Shown here: positions 16,569 to 26,700 of the stretch, in pieces
Layout: each line of letters opens with the position of its first letter
How positions within the stretch are numbered: the stretch's first letter is position 1
DNA from: Stanieria sp. NIES-3757
GTDB taxonomy: Bacteria > Cyanobacteriota > Cyanobacteriia > Cyanobacteriales > Xenococcaceae
Direction: 5' to 3'
Length of the DNA: 64,000 nt
Assembly (NCBI GenBank): GCA_002355455.1
Contig: AP017376.1
Span: forward strand, 1-64,000
The notes under the pieces: model-generated
Told to the model about the DNA's origin: nothing
Database searches by the model: none
Seen by the model: only the letters and a program-made list of their open reading frames with translations
Position numbers and translations under genes: made by a program

Positions 16569-16576
16569 TTTAAATT

Positions 16577-17449
16577 TTATCGATCGTAATTTTCGTTCGA
16601 CTCGTTCGTTCCATACTCTAATTCTAAAACTGCCAGCAACTTCTCTTCTAAAGCAGTCAGTTCTGGTCGAGTAATTTTAGCCAATCCCTTCAGAACCCAA
16701 AGTGCAGCCTCATCTAATTGTCCCGTTTCGTGTAAATCGTTCATCCGAAAGCCAATTTCTTTTAACTGTCGGCATTGTTGCCGAGAAAAATCGAGCGAGC
16801 TGAGATTTTCACCCCGCAGCAGATACCGCTCGTTCCAAGTATCGACCAAACAGCTAAATTCGTACACTTCACTCACAATACACCAACAGCCACTTTTCCC
16901 GCGCAATTCAGGATTATCCTTAGCTAAAATCTGGCAAACTTCCCCGACTCGAAAAGATATCGGTGCCGAATTCTTCTCCTTCATGCGCCGTACTACATCC
17001 TTTACTATCCTTCCCGTCGGCACTTTACCCCCCGCTTCTTCTACCGCAGTCTCCCAAGCTGAGGGTTGTGACTCCCGCTCGAGTTGAGTTAAGGGTTGTA
17101 CTTGACCCTCTTTAGTGGGCAAAATGTGCAAAAATTTTACACATTTTTCACTTAGATTATCGTAAATTAAAGCAGCTTCGATCAACTGATAGGGACGACG
17201 GCGAGTATAATCAAAGCGATCGCGACAGTAATCTTCAAAAGTCGCGTGAGTCGAACGATATAACCTGCGATCGCGTAACTCCATCAATGCCATGCCAGCC
17301 TCGTAAAATGCCCGTTCGACTTTTTTCTCCAATGAATAGCGGTCGCTTTCTTCCTCCACTGTAAGGGGAGCGATTGGTATCACTGCTAGTTCGCCACTTA
17401 TACTCGAAGATTTTCTTCTTTTTCGCCATTGCCTTGTCGAGCGCGCCAT
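16577..17449 (-). CDS. Putative DNA-binding plasmid protein
   Basis: A 290-residue protein. Residues about 40-95 contain the pattern FYEAGMALMELRDRRLYR, FEDYCRDRFDYTRRRPYQLI and EAALIYDNL, which resembles the helix-turn-helix part of plasmid and phage proteins in which a trailing helix reads the DNA (FxxYCxxRxxxxRxxxYxLI). The C-terminal part has a small beta segment with Cys/Trp (GCWCIVSEV) and a long helix. Likely a plasmid regulator or copy-control protein. It ends convergently, 8 bp from the Uma2 gene. Confidence 0.6.
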   Translation of the reverse strand: MARSTRQWRKRRKSSSISGELAVIPIAPLTVEEESDRYSLEKKVERAFYEAGMALMELRDRRLYRSTHATFEDYCRDRFDYTRRRPYQLIEAALIYDNLSEKCVKFLHILPTKEGQVQPLTQLERESQPSAWETAVEEAGGKVPTGRIVKDVVRRMKEKNSAPISFRVGEVCQILAKDNPELRGKSGCWCIVSEVYEFSCLVDTWNERYLLRGENLSSLDFSRQQCRQLKEIGFRMNDLHETGQLDEAALWVLKGLAKITRPELTALEEKLLAVLELEYGTNESNENYDR

Positions 17450-17789
17450 CTCTTGTTTCTCCGATGATGCTTAAATTATTTTACCCTGTCACCACCGAAG
17501 CAAGAGATGCATAAACCAACATCAATTACGAAAACATAGGGTTTGACTTCAGAATAACTCTTGGAAACATTAATTCTCAAGAGCTATTTTACCCGCACTT
17601 ATAACCCAAGAATTTTTTGTAAAAACTTTTTTTCTAACTCCAAAGTGCCTAAAGTGACAGAAGCGTTTCATTAGCGATCGCTAATAATGAATAAAAGAAA
17701 CTCGGCAGATTATTGGTTCATATGAACTGAAAAAGTTGAGTTTCTTAGGAGAGAGATAGAAGAGATTGCCCTCAAGCGATAGATTAAAT
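17450..17789. other. Intergenic region with an 11-bp inverted repeat
   Basis: 340 bp without a gene. An inverted repeat AATAACTCTTG / CAAGAGCTATT (17553-17563 and 17578-17588, one mismatch) is followed by a short T-run and may be a weak terminator or an operator. One HIP1-like octamer is present. Confidence 0.4.
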
Positions 17790-18128
17790 TTATCCAATTT
17801 CAGCTACTTCAATTAATGCTTCTCCAGCATAATGGGTAGAAATTTGAATTGTTACTTTCTTTTCAAGTTTGTTCAGAAACCCAAACAGACGAGCTTCTGA
17901 AAACAGATGATATTTACCTTTCATAAGGTTAGAAACTTCTGGCTGTTTGATATCGAGCAGCTTGGCAATTTCTTGCTGCTTTAGATTACGGCTTTCTAAA
18001 ATACGGCGCACAGTAACTCCTAGTTTGGCACGAGTAAGAAGTTCTTCGGCATCTTCTAAACCCATATCTGCGAATACATTACCACTGCTTGGAGTAAATT
18101 CAATTGGTGTCATATCTTTACTCATCAT
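17790..18128 (-). CDS. Xre-family antitoxin whose toxin is disrupted
   Basis: A 112-residue antitoxin with a clear helix-turn-helix (GVTVRRILESRNLKQQEIAK, LLDIKQPEVSNLMKG), typical of the HigA-like partners of Gp49/HigB-type toxins. Its ATG overlaps the toxin stop codon (TAATG), so toxin and antitoxin were one operon with the toxin first. The toxin gene upstream is cut by an IS630 copy, so this is now an orphan antitoxin and may have lost its promoter. Confidence 0.85.
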   Translation of the reverse strand: MMSKDMTPIEFTPSSGNVFADMGLEDAEELLTRAKLGVTVRRILESRNLKQQEIAKLLDIKQPEVSNLMKGKYHLFSEARLFGFLNKLEKKVTIQISTHYAGEALIEVAEIG

Positions 18129-18408
18129 TAATTCTCCTTCGATCTCTCAACTGCTGTTTTATAACGTTTCTTGATTAAATCAATATCCTTTTGTGCTGTT
18201 TTAATCCCTTTAGGAGATTTTTTTTGAAACGCATGAAGTACATAAATGCAGTTCCCAATTTGTACTGCATATACTGTTCTGTAAGTATCAGAATCAAACC
18301 GCGTAACAATCTCAAAAACTCCACTACCTACCTCCTTAAAAGGTTTAGCATTGTTTGGTTGATCTCCTAACTGAACTTCGTAAAGAGACGAACCGATATC
18401 CTTCCTTA

Positions 18409-19556
18409 TATCAAATCCGTTTGAATACCCATAATTAAATCAGGTCTTCAGGCCACCAATGATAGTTAGTCAATCCTTGAATCAATTGTGGTTGTCGAAG
18501 TAGACTACGGCATCTTTGAATCATAATTTCTTCTAATTGGTCGAGAGTGTCAAAAGTTTTGTTCGCGATTGCTTCATTAGTCAGAGGCCATAATCTTTCG
18601 GCAGGTTGTAATTCTGGTGATTTGGGAGGCATCCAGAATAAATGTACTCCTTTGGGAACTTTTAGCTTTTCAGTAGTATGAAAAGATGCTTGATCGAGCG
18701 CTAAAATGACTCGCTTTTTTTCACCTATCTCAAAATGCCGAGCAAAATCTTCTAACAAAAGACTAAAAACTTTAGTGTTCAACTTGGGTACAATCCACCA
18801 ATAAGTTTCTCCTGAACCAGGATGTACAAATCCTGCTAACCACAACCATTGAAATCGCCAATTAACTTTGGCTATCGGTTGCTGACCCTTTTCTATCCAC
18901 ATGATTCGATTTACTGGCTGCAATCCGATTCGATGCTCATCTTCAGCCCAAGTTTCTACCGTTGATTCAGGATATTGTTGTTTAATTGCTGCGGCAGTCT
19001 GCGCCAGTTTTTTTTCCAGCGTTGTTGCTCTTCGGGATCACTTTCGACATGAGTAGGTCTTGGTCTTCGACGGACGTATTCTAGTCCTCGAAGATAATCC
19101 CATCCTCTTTGAGGTGCGATCTCTTTGCCTAATAACTCACTCATCCAAGCTGCTACTTTGGTTCCGCTCCATAATCCTCCTGACTCTGGTGTTGCTTGAA
19201 GGGCTTGCCATAATAAGGCTTGTTGTTGTTCATCCAATAGTGGCTTGGCTCCCTGATTCTCTTTTCTTTTATCCCCCAAGCTTTCTGCCCCCAAGCGATT
19301 GTAACCCCAGACAAGTTCGTAAATCCAGCTACGGCTATAGCCAGTTATCTCTGCTACTTGTTCTGTAGTCTTTCCCTCTGCTAACAACCAGATAATTTGG
19401 TAGTGACTTCGCTCTCGTGGTTCTCTTGAATTACGATATCGTTGTTTTAGTTCCTCTATACTTAAATGAGGTTCGATTCTAATTCGTTTCGGCATCAATT
19501 GAATTTGGTTATTTTCTCTGCTTGATTATATCATGGGCAATTAAACGGATTTAATA
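18409..19556 (-). mobile_element. IS630-family insertion sequence, copy A
   Basis: 1148 bp. The ends read TATCAAATCCGTTTGAA and, complemented, TATTAAATCCGTTTAAT. It is flanked by TTA on both sides (18406-18408 and 19557-19559), which includes the TA duplication expected for IS630; the exact ends are uncertain by 1-2 bp. Copy B at 40512-41659 encodes identical proteins and has the same length. Confidence 0.88.
18435..19498 (-). CDS. IS630 transposase made by a -1 frameshift (two frames)
   Basis: Two overlapping frames: a first of 180 residues (19498-18956), with the helix-turn-helix TTEQVAEITGYSRSWIYELVW, and a second whose longest ATG frame is 162 residues (18923-18435), with LALDQASFHT and PELQPAERLW. 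In the second frame, upstream of that ATG and directly after a run of eight A (GGAAAAAAAACTGG on the coding strand, near 19011), lies TWAEDEHRIGLQP, which supplies the first catalytic Asp. A -1 slip on A8 joins both frames into about 354 residues. Identical organisation in copy B argues for programmed slippage rather than decay. Confidence 0.8.
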
Positions 19557-19817
19557 TTACTTCTTCTGGAAAGCTTTTTACTTGTTTTAAACTATCTCCC
19601 ATCCAAACAACGGATTTTTCCATTTTATAAGTAAATACTTATAATTTTAATTATTGAGATTATACTCTACATACTTATCAAATAAAAAATTGTGATTCTG
19701 TAATGTGTAAAATTTTTGCACATTTGATTGGCGATCGCTTTCTTCGCTTACTAACAAAGTCGATCGATAATCTTCAAGAAATGAGAAAATAATTAAAAAA
19801 CTCTAAAAAAACTGCTC

Positions 19818-20774
19818 GTGAGCTACCTGCTATATTCCCAAGCTCAACAGCTAAAGTTACACGAACCCGTTCCCGTTACCCTTCATCCCGCCGCAGTTTA
19901 CCTCAGTTCTCTCAGTCAAGGGTCGCGTCGTTCGATGCTGTCTTCCCTCAATGCGATCGCCAGTCTTTTGACTGAGGGAGAATGCGATGCTTTTTCTTTA
20001 GATTGGTCGAAGTTACGCTACCACCACACCGCAGCAGTTAGAACCGCCCTCAAACAGAGACTCGCTCCCGCTACTACTAATAAAATGTTAGTGGCTTTGC
20101 GTCGGGTACTGACTGAAGCCTATCGTTTGGATTTAATTGATGCTAAAGACTATCATAAAGCAGTAGATATTGCCAATGTTAAAGGAACGGGTCAGTTAAG
20201 GGGTCGCGCTTTAACTCGTGCCGAAATTGAAAGTTTGATCGAGTGTTGTTACCAACGAGAAGATGCGATTTCCCTTAGAGATGCTGCGGTAATTGCTATC
20301 TTACGTTGTGGTGGCATTAGGCGACAGGAAATAGTTCAATTGAAATTAGAAGATTTAGATTTAGCAACTGGAGAATTAACCATTCGTCGGGGAAAAGGAG
20401 GCAAATTTAGGCTGGTTTATCTAATTCCTGAAGCGATGGGTATGGTTGAAGATTGGCTGGAAATAAGGGGCAAGCTGCCAGGACCCTTAATCTGTCCCGT
20501 CAATAAGGGAGGTAAAGTAATTTTGCGTCACTTTGCTGCCGATGGTGATGGTATCTATAAGTTAGTCAAAGCTAGAGCAATGATGGCAGGAGTCAAACAT
20601 TTTTCTCCCCATGATTTTCGGCGGACTTTCTGTAGCGATCTCTTAGCAGAAGGTGAAGATGTATTTACCGTACAGGAATTGGCTGGTCATGCTTCTCCCG
20701 CCACTACTGCTAAATACGACCGTCGCGGTGAAGGTAGAAAACGTAGGGCAGTCAAGCGGTTGAAGTTTAGATGA
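19818..20774 (+). CDS. Tyrosine recombinase (phage integrase family)
   Basis: A 318-residue site-specific recombinase starting at GTG 19818. The N-terminal core-binding region spans residues 20-130. The catalytic set is visible: Arg in CGGIRRQEIVQL, Lys in RRGKGGKFR, HxxR in SPHDFRRTF, the second His in LAGHASPATT, and Tyr in KYDRR. Such enzymes resolve plasmid multimers or integrate elements. No attachment site is obvious nearby. The stand-alone position beside toxin-antitoxin and rep genes favours plasmid multimer resolution. Confidence 0.9.
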   Translation: MSYLLYSQAQQLKLHEPVPVTLHPAAVYLSSLSQGSRRSMLSSLNAIASLLTEGECDAFSLDWSKLRYHHTAAVRTALKQRLAPATTNKMLVALRRVLTEAYRLDLIDAKDYHKAVDIANVKGTGQLRGRALTRAEIESLIECCYQREDAISLRDAAVIAILRCGGIRRQEIVQLKLEDLDLATGELTIRRGKGGKFRLVYLIPEAMGMVEDWLEIRGKLPGPLICPVNKGGKVILRHFAADGDGIYKLVKARAMMAGVKHFSPHDFRRTFCSDLLAEGEDVFTVQELAGHASPATTAKYDRRGEGRKRRAVKRLKFR

Positions 20775-20796
20775 TAATTTAATGTCATAAAACAAA

Positions 20797-21111
20797 CTAG
20801 ACGATCGGTTGAATCTTTTCAATCTCCCCTCTTTCTTTTTGCATGACCCGATATAGCTCGTTCGCCCTTTGCATATTTAACCAGAAATCAGGAGATGTAT
20901 TAAAATATTTGGCTAATCTTAAAGCAGTACTGGTTGTAATTCCCCTCTTACCATTAATCAGTTCGTTAATCCTTTGATAGCTTACTCCAATTCCATCAGC
21001 GAGTTGTTGCTGGGTCAATCCCATTGGTTCTAAAAATTCTTCTTTCAACATCTCACCAGGACTGGTAGGGGGTCTATTAGTTGGGATATTAACCATAAGC
21101 TTGCCTCTCAA
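20797..21111 (-). CDS. higA: HigA-family antitoxin
   Basis: A 104-residue Xre antitoxin with the HigA signature: PPTSPGEMLKEEFLEPMG, then LTQQQLADGIGVSYQRINELI (helix-turn-helix) and TALRLAKYFNTSPDFWLNMQ. It overlaps the toxin gene by 4 bp and is the second gene, the usual higBA order. It neutralises HigB and represses the operon. Confidence 0.92.
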   Translation of the reverse strand: MRGKLMVNIPTNRPPTSPGEMLKEEFLEPMGLTQQQLADGIGVSYQRINELINGKRGITTSTALRLAKYFNTSPDFWLNMQRANELYRVMQKERGEIEKIQPIV

Positions 21112-21401
21112 TGATAATCTACAATTTCAACATCTTTAATACCATCGTTTGACCAGATAAAACAAATTCTATACTGGTCGTTAATGCGAATACTGTGTTG
21201 TCCTTCTCGGCTGCCTTTTAAAGCCTCTAATCGATTCTTAGGTGGAGAACGCAAATCATTTAAGCTAGCTGCAAAATCTAATTGGTCGAGCTTTCGTCTC
21301 GCTATTTTCCATAGGTTTTGAGGGCAAACTTTCCGCGCATACTTTGTATCATCTCCATTAAAAATATCTTTTACTCCTTGGTGTTTATAATTAATTATCA
21401 T
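21108..21401 (-). CDS. higB: HigB-family toxin (RelE/ParE superfamily)
   Basis: A 97-residue toxin of the HigB group: IFNGDDTKYARKVCP, ARRKLDQLDFAASLNDLRSP, NRLEALKGSREGQHSIRIND and YRICFIW match the usual pattern. HigB toxins are ribosome-dependent mRNA nucleases. It is intact and coupled to the antitoxin. It should act as a plasmid stability module. Confidence 0.92.
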   Translation of the reverse strand: MIINYKHQGVKDIFNGDDTKYARKVCPQNLWKIARRKLDQLDFAASLNDLRSPPKNRLEALKGSREGQHSIRINDQYRICFIWSNDGIKDVEIVDYH

Positions 21402-21462
21402 TTTAACACGGTAATCGTGATATTATGATAAATATAATACCGCTTAGTATGGTTTTTTTTCA

Positions 21463-23697
21463 CTAAGATTTTGATAAAGAAGAAACCTGAAGATAAGCAA
21501 CAGTAATCGACCAAGTTACCGTTTGGTTGTTTAGATATTTGCCAAAGACTTGTTGGACTAGGTTGACTTCATCACCTGTTAACATTCTTTCCAAATGCTG
21601 CCGATAAGTCGCTCGAGAAGCAGTTTGAGCAGGAGCAAACCAACGTTCTACTAACGCAGGGGTAATTAGTATTGATGTATGTAATTGCTGTTGTTCTACC
21701 TTGACCCTTAGTCCTGCTTTTTCTAAATCTTTCTTGAAATCCAAGCCATCCCAATTAACCATTGGGTCAGATTCATTTTCATAAATAGCTGATTCGGCTA
21801 GTTGCAACTTCTCCCATAGTTTCGATGGCAACCAAGTAGGTTGAAGCAGATCGTAAAGTCTTTGAGTGTAACGGGGTACAGTTTCTGCTAATATTAATGC
21901 CCCCTCAACACTCAACCAGGAAATTAAGTTCTTTACTACCTTTACTTTATCTATTTCTGACATCAGAGCATTACGTCCCATAATACAGTCAAAGCGAATA
22001 TTTTTGTATCGATCTGCCAAAACACTTGGTAGTTCATTTAAATTTGCAGTCAACACTATCGGTCGCAGCAGTTCGGGTAAGGTGGCAGCCTGCTCGTTTA
22101 AGGCTTCTGCTTCAGTTTGGCTGCTTGCACAAGCATAAACGCCACCTTCTGGTACTTGTCTCAATGCTTCCCAAGTCAGCAAGCCACTTTTGGCATTGAG
22201 GTCGAGAATTAGATGGTGTCGTTGAAGTCGGGCTAGAGCAAACAAGCGATCTCTTATTTCTCCCAGTTTTTGTCCCGTTTGACTGATAGTACGCTGTAAC
22301 CAGCGTTCGACTTGTTTATCTGTTTCTGAATAGGTGAGCATTTCTATAGAAATCATACCCATCCCCTCTATCTGTGCTGCCAGTTGAGCTTCTCTACGTC
22401 GGGATACTTGAGTTTTAATTTCCGCTTCTTTACCTAGATCTGAGGGTTGATAAAAAACTCGTCCCTGCAAACTACTGGGCAGATATTGTTGTTCTATCCA
22501 ATGGTCGCGATAGGCATGGGGATAGAGATAATTGGCTCCGTGACCCAATCCTTTTTTATCTCGGTTGGCATCTTTAAGATGATTGGGAATATCGCTTTGT
22601 TGTTCCCCTTCTACTGCTGCTAGGGCATCAAAAAAGCCCATCATGCTATTGGATTTCGGGGCAGTAGCTAGATATAAAGTTGCTTGGGCTAGAGGGTATC
22701 TGCCTTCGGGCATTCCCACTCGGTCGAATGCTTGAGCGCAGCTATTGACTACTACCACTGCATTAGGGTCGGCAAGTCCCACATCTTCACTGGCCAGAAT
22801 TAACAGCCGACGGAAAATAAAACGCGGGTCTTCTCCCGCATAAATCATCTTTGCCAACCAATACAGGGCAGCATCGGGGTCGGAACCCCTGACACTTTTG
22901 ATCAAGGCACTAATGGTATCGAAGTGAGCGTCTCCTTCTTTATCGTAGAGGACGGCTCGCTGTTGGATCGATTCCTCGGCTACGGCTAAATTAATGTGAA
23001 TTACTCCAGCATCATTGGGAGGAGTCGTTTCTACTGCTAGTTCGAGGGCGTTGAGTAACGACCTGGCATCCCCATTGGCAACGTTAGCTAAATGAGCGAC
23101 CGCTTCTGGTTCGATTTGAACTTGTAATTTGCCATAACCGCGATCTTTATCTGCCAATGTTTGGGTTACTACTCGACCTAAATCTTCTACTGTTAAGGGT
23201 TTTAACTGAAACAGACGAGAACGACTAACTAGAGCTTTATTTACCTCAAAATAGGGATTTTCCGTAGTTGCTCCAATGAGAATAATCGTACCGTTTTCGA
23301 CCCAAGGCAGCAAAGCGTCTTGCTGAGATTTATTGAACCGATGGACTTCATCGACAAAGAGAATGGTTTTTTGCTGGTAATATTTCCCTTTGTCTGTAGC
23401 TGTAGAAATTGCTTCGCGGATATCCTTAACTCCAGCTAGAACGGCGTTAATAGCTATAAAATGAGCGCGGGTGGTTTGAGCGATGATGCGAGCTAGAGTA
23501 GTTTTTCCCGTTCCTGGAGGACCAAAGAAAATTAGTGAAGATAACTGGTCGGCGACAATGGCACGACGGAGTAAGCGTCCCTCACCAACGATATGGTCTT
23601 GCCCCACAAATTCATCTAGAGTTCGGGGTCGCATTCGATCTGCTAGGGGTGCTTCAGATTTGACTTTTTGTTGATAACTTTGCTCGAATAAGTCCAT
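21463..23697 (-). CDS. RarA/MgsA-type AAA ATPase fused to a methyltransferase-like domain
   Basis: A 744-residue protein. Residues 20-430 are a RarA/MgsA replication-recombination ATPase: Walker A GPPGTGKT at 59-66, Walker B ILFVDEVHR at 112-120, sensor GATTENPYFEVN, and the C-terminal domain with PNAVVVVNSCAQAFDRVGMPE and DGANxLYP-like HGANYLYPHAY. Residues about 470-744 resemble a SAM-methyltransferase Rossmann fold (HLILDLNAKSGLLTWEAL, VYACASS). Stand-alone RarA is about 440 residues; the long form is, to my knowledge, common in cyanobacteria. RarA acts at stalled replication forks. It lies downstream of the rep gene with a 58-bp gap. Confidence 0.85.
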   Translation of the reverse strand: MDLFEQSYQQKVKSEAPLADRMRPRTLDEFVGQDHIVGEGRLLRRAIVADQLSSLIFFGPPGTGKTTLARIIAQTTRAHFIAINAVLAGVKDIREAISTATDKGKYYQQKTILFVDEVHRFNKSQQDALLPWVENGTIILIGATTENPYFEVNKALVSRSRLFQLKPLTVEDLGRVVTQTLADKDRGYGKLQVQIEPEAVAHLANVANGDARSLLNALELAVETTPPNDAGVIHINLAVAEESIQQRAVLYDKEGDAHFDTISALIKSVRGSDPDAALYWLAKMIYAGEDPRFIFRRLLILASEDVGLADPNAVVVVNSCAQAFDRVGMPEGRYPLAQATLYLATAPKSNSMMGFFDALAAVEGEQQSDIPNHLKDANRDKKGLGHGANYLYPHAYRDHWIEQQYLPSSLQGRVFYQPSDLGKEAEIKTQVSRRREAQLAAQIEGMGMISIEMLTYSETDKQVERWLQRTISQTGQKLGEIRDRLFALARLQRHHLILDLNAKSGLLTWEALRQVPEGGVYACASSQTEAEALNEQAATLPELLRPIVLTANLNELPSVLADRYKNIRFDCIMGRNALMSEIDKVKVVKNLISWLSVEGALILAETVPRYTQRLYDLLQPTWLPSKLWEKLQLAESAIYENESDPMVNWDGLDFKKDLEKAGLRVKVEQQQLHTSILITPALVERWFAPAQTASRATYRQHLERMLTGDEVNLVQQVFGKYLNNQTVTWSITVAYLQVSSLSKS

Positions 23698-23755
23698 CTA
23701 TTTTGGATTTTAAAACATTTAGTTGCAGAAATTTGGTAATTTTGTCTACCTCTAT

Positions 23756-26700
23756 TCAACAAGGTTTTAATTCTTGACAGTTTACTAATACTTCTTTGCC
23801 GTAAGTATCTTTAATTTTTGCCACTATGCCAGTAGTGGCTTGTACGATCCATGTTCCTTTAGTTTTGAACCATTTAACTATCATTCCAGGTTGAATAGGA
23901 TGTTCTGGTTCTCTTGTTCTGTCCACCCGTGGAGATAAATTATTATCTTTCCCTATAGTGGACACGGGACGGACGGTTGAAAGAATGTTCGAGGAAGCCT
24001 CGAATATCGCATCCTTATTAAAATTAGCAGTAGATTCGACTTGAGTGAAGGCACTGTCTCTTTGTAACCAACTCGCAAATATTTCTTTTCTTCCATCATC
24101 GGGAGGCTCAAATACATAGACTCTCTCTCGCTGTTCTCTCGAACCCAGGCGACCAATATAGGTAAGTTTGAGTCCTAACAAACTGAGCAGCTTTTGGACT
24201 ATTTTGATCGGAGTATCTGATTCAACTATGGTCAAACCTAAGAAAGTTTTAAGTTCTCTTTGATTTGCTAATGCTAGTTCGGCAATCAACTGAAGATTGG
24301 GGTCGCTACCACGATATTCTACTGAGGACGCGATGTCGGAGGTTGCCTCATCGGAACGCATTCCCTTGCGTCTTTCGCCGACGCGGGGTCGTTCCTCCAT
24401 TTCAGCCGTCCGTCCTGGTTGAAGTAATCCAATTACTAATGTTTCTAATAATCTTAGGGAAGTGGAGAGTAAAGAGCGATTAAAATCTGGCAGCCATAAG
24501 CGATTTTTGGTATTAATAGCGATCGCTTTCAACTGTTTTGAGTCTCGTTCGATTAAATAGGACCTGCCGACGGTGAGATAATAATGGGAGAGTAATTGAG
24601 AATACCAACCTTCATCATCTTTAGCTACTAATTCGGGGGTAATGGCTATATCGCTGCCATATCGTCTGACTAAATGACCCTTGCGCTCGCTCCATCTTTC
24701 TTCTCTAGTTTTGGCTCGTTTGTCTTTTAATTTCTGATATTGGTCATCAGTCGGTATGGGTGCGTTAGCTATTTCAATACATTCATCTCGATATTTTGTT
24801 TGGGCTACTTGTTTTAATTGTGTTTCTATCTCAGTAGTGGGATTAGACTCTAACTGATTAAATTCGGGGGGAGAGGTCACTAAATGTCCTTCAGCAATCA
24901 AACCTTCAACGATAGCTAGACGATAATTTTGCATGGTGAGGTTGATATAACAGCCTCTTTTTGCCCAGGTGTTGAGGGATTCTGGTTGAAAGTTGGTATC
25001 GAGATCGAGGTCGCTCAGGGACGCATCAGCAGCTTGTAGCAAGCGAATATTGGTACTGGCTTGAGTTTTAGTGCTGGCAATTAGAGCTTTTTTAACGATA
25101 GCCCCATTGCCTACCATAGATTTATGGAAACCCCTATAGGCAGCCCAAAGATAGCGGGGAACCGAAGCACGAATACGAGCTAACGCTTGACGAATAGAAT
25201 CGGCAGTCTGTACTCCTTGAGAGATCGCCCAGACGGAATCGAAGTGAGGAATATTTTGGGTTTTTCCTAAGTTCGTGATTATTCCCTCGAGTAATAATTG
25301 AAAGGCTATGGGAACTTTTGAATAACAATTATCCGTTCTTTGGCATTCGATACTGACCCCCGTTTCAATGGAGGGAGAAGCGATCGCGATATCGTATTGG
25401 GGTAATATTTCATTGAGGTAGGCAATACAGCCATAAGCTGGATGGGAAGGCTCTGCTACTGTTTCCGAATCGATACGAAGGATTTTTTTATCTGGGAATT
25501 CTAGTTGTAAATAAGATTCTAAATTTTGCGTACTCCATTTAGATTTTAATTTTTGAGCAGAACAACTGATAAATGGCTTGCCACCTGCTTCGATGTGATT
25601 GACTAAATCTCGAACCAAACGAGCGGGATTTTTATCTTCATAGTTATATACTGTCCAACGTTGTTGTATGGGAGGTTGCCAATCATTGATAATTACAAAA
25701 GGTTCGACATGAAAACCCGCTAGAGAACGAATGTAATCGATAGCAACATCGGATAAATCCGCATCGGCAAGATATACTTTACCCTCACCTGAAAGATTAT
25801 TTTGAATCAGGGTTTTAAACTGAGCTAGAATTTCAACACGCTCTGAAGCACAGGTAGCAGAATTGAGTAGATGCCAGATCACCTGTTCGGCTTCATCGAT
25901 AATTATTACTCCATCTTGCCAATTATCGGCATTAAACTTTGCTCCCGAGTTGGGATGAAGAGAGTCGATACAGAGTCCTATCCCTAGAACTGTTCCGTAT
26001 TCGACGGTTTTGATTTCCGTCAGATAGGGCAGTCCCACTCTCTGACATAAAGCTTCTCCCAGTTGAATGCGGTGGGTAAGTAATAACACCCATTTACCCT
26101 CTCTAGTGGCTCGGTCTACTATTTGTTCGAGTAAATGGGTTTTGCCCGTGCCTTTGGGGGATTTGAGGCAGATTAATTTGGCAGTTTCGGGAATTGGGAT
26201 AGGGTTTAGTGGGTAGGGGGACTGGGAGATAAGGGGACTAGAAGATTGCTCTAATAAAAGATCTCCCCGTCTGTCTTCTGCCTTAACTAAAGACCCCAAA
26301 TATCTTCTATTGACTCGAATATTAGCTTGATAAGTAAGTTGTACTGAAGTCTGTACCAGCCAAGTTTCTAAAGATAATGCCTTATCATAGGCTCGATGAA
26401 ATGCTTCTGCACCGTGTTGAACGATTAAATCATCGACTCCTTTGGGAGGCTCTTGCCAACTAATTACTTTAACATCAACTCCAGCTTTAGTAAAAAGTTT
26501 TCCAGTTTTGGCGATCGCCCTATTAACATTGGCAATTGTACTGGCTTTAGTATCTTTGTCAAAGGCAAAATAAATTTTACGTCCTGGTGTGGCAAAGACT
26601 TGAAGTTGGGGAATCAGTTGAGCCAGTCCCGTATACCTTCCTAATTTGTCTTTGGGTTGGCGGTAGCCATTGAAAATACCTGGTAGGGCGATCGCGGCAT

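Larger units (their letters stand above)
18128..19623 (-). pseudogene. HigB/Gp49-type toxin gene split by an IS630 element
   Basis: The 5' part (19623 to about 19557) encodes MEKSVVWMGDSLKQVKSFPEEV, and the 3' part (18408 to 18128) encodes a continuation with GSSLYEVQLGDQPNNAKPF, VFEIVTRFD and VLHAFQKKSPKGI, ending in KEN. Removing the element and one TTA repeat restores an uninterrupted frame through PEEV-RKDIGSS, exactly the pattern expected for a HigB-like toxin of about 110 residues. The insertion probably inactivated it recently, because no other mutation is seen. Confidence 0.85.

Noticed and set aside
19060-19368. Plus-strand 102-codon frame in IS630 copy A (and same in copy B)
   Set aside because: Antisense to the transposase in both copies; identity only reflects the identical element.
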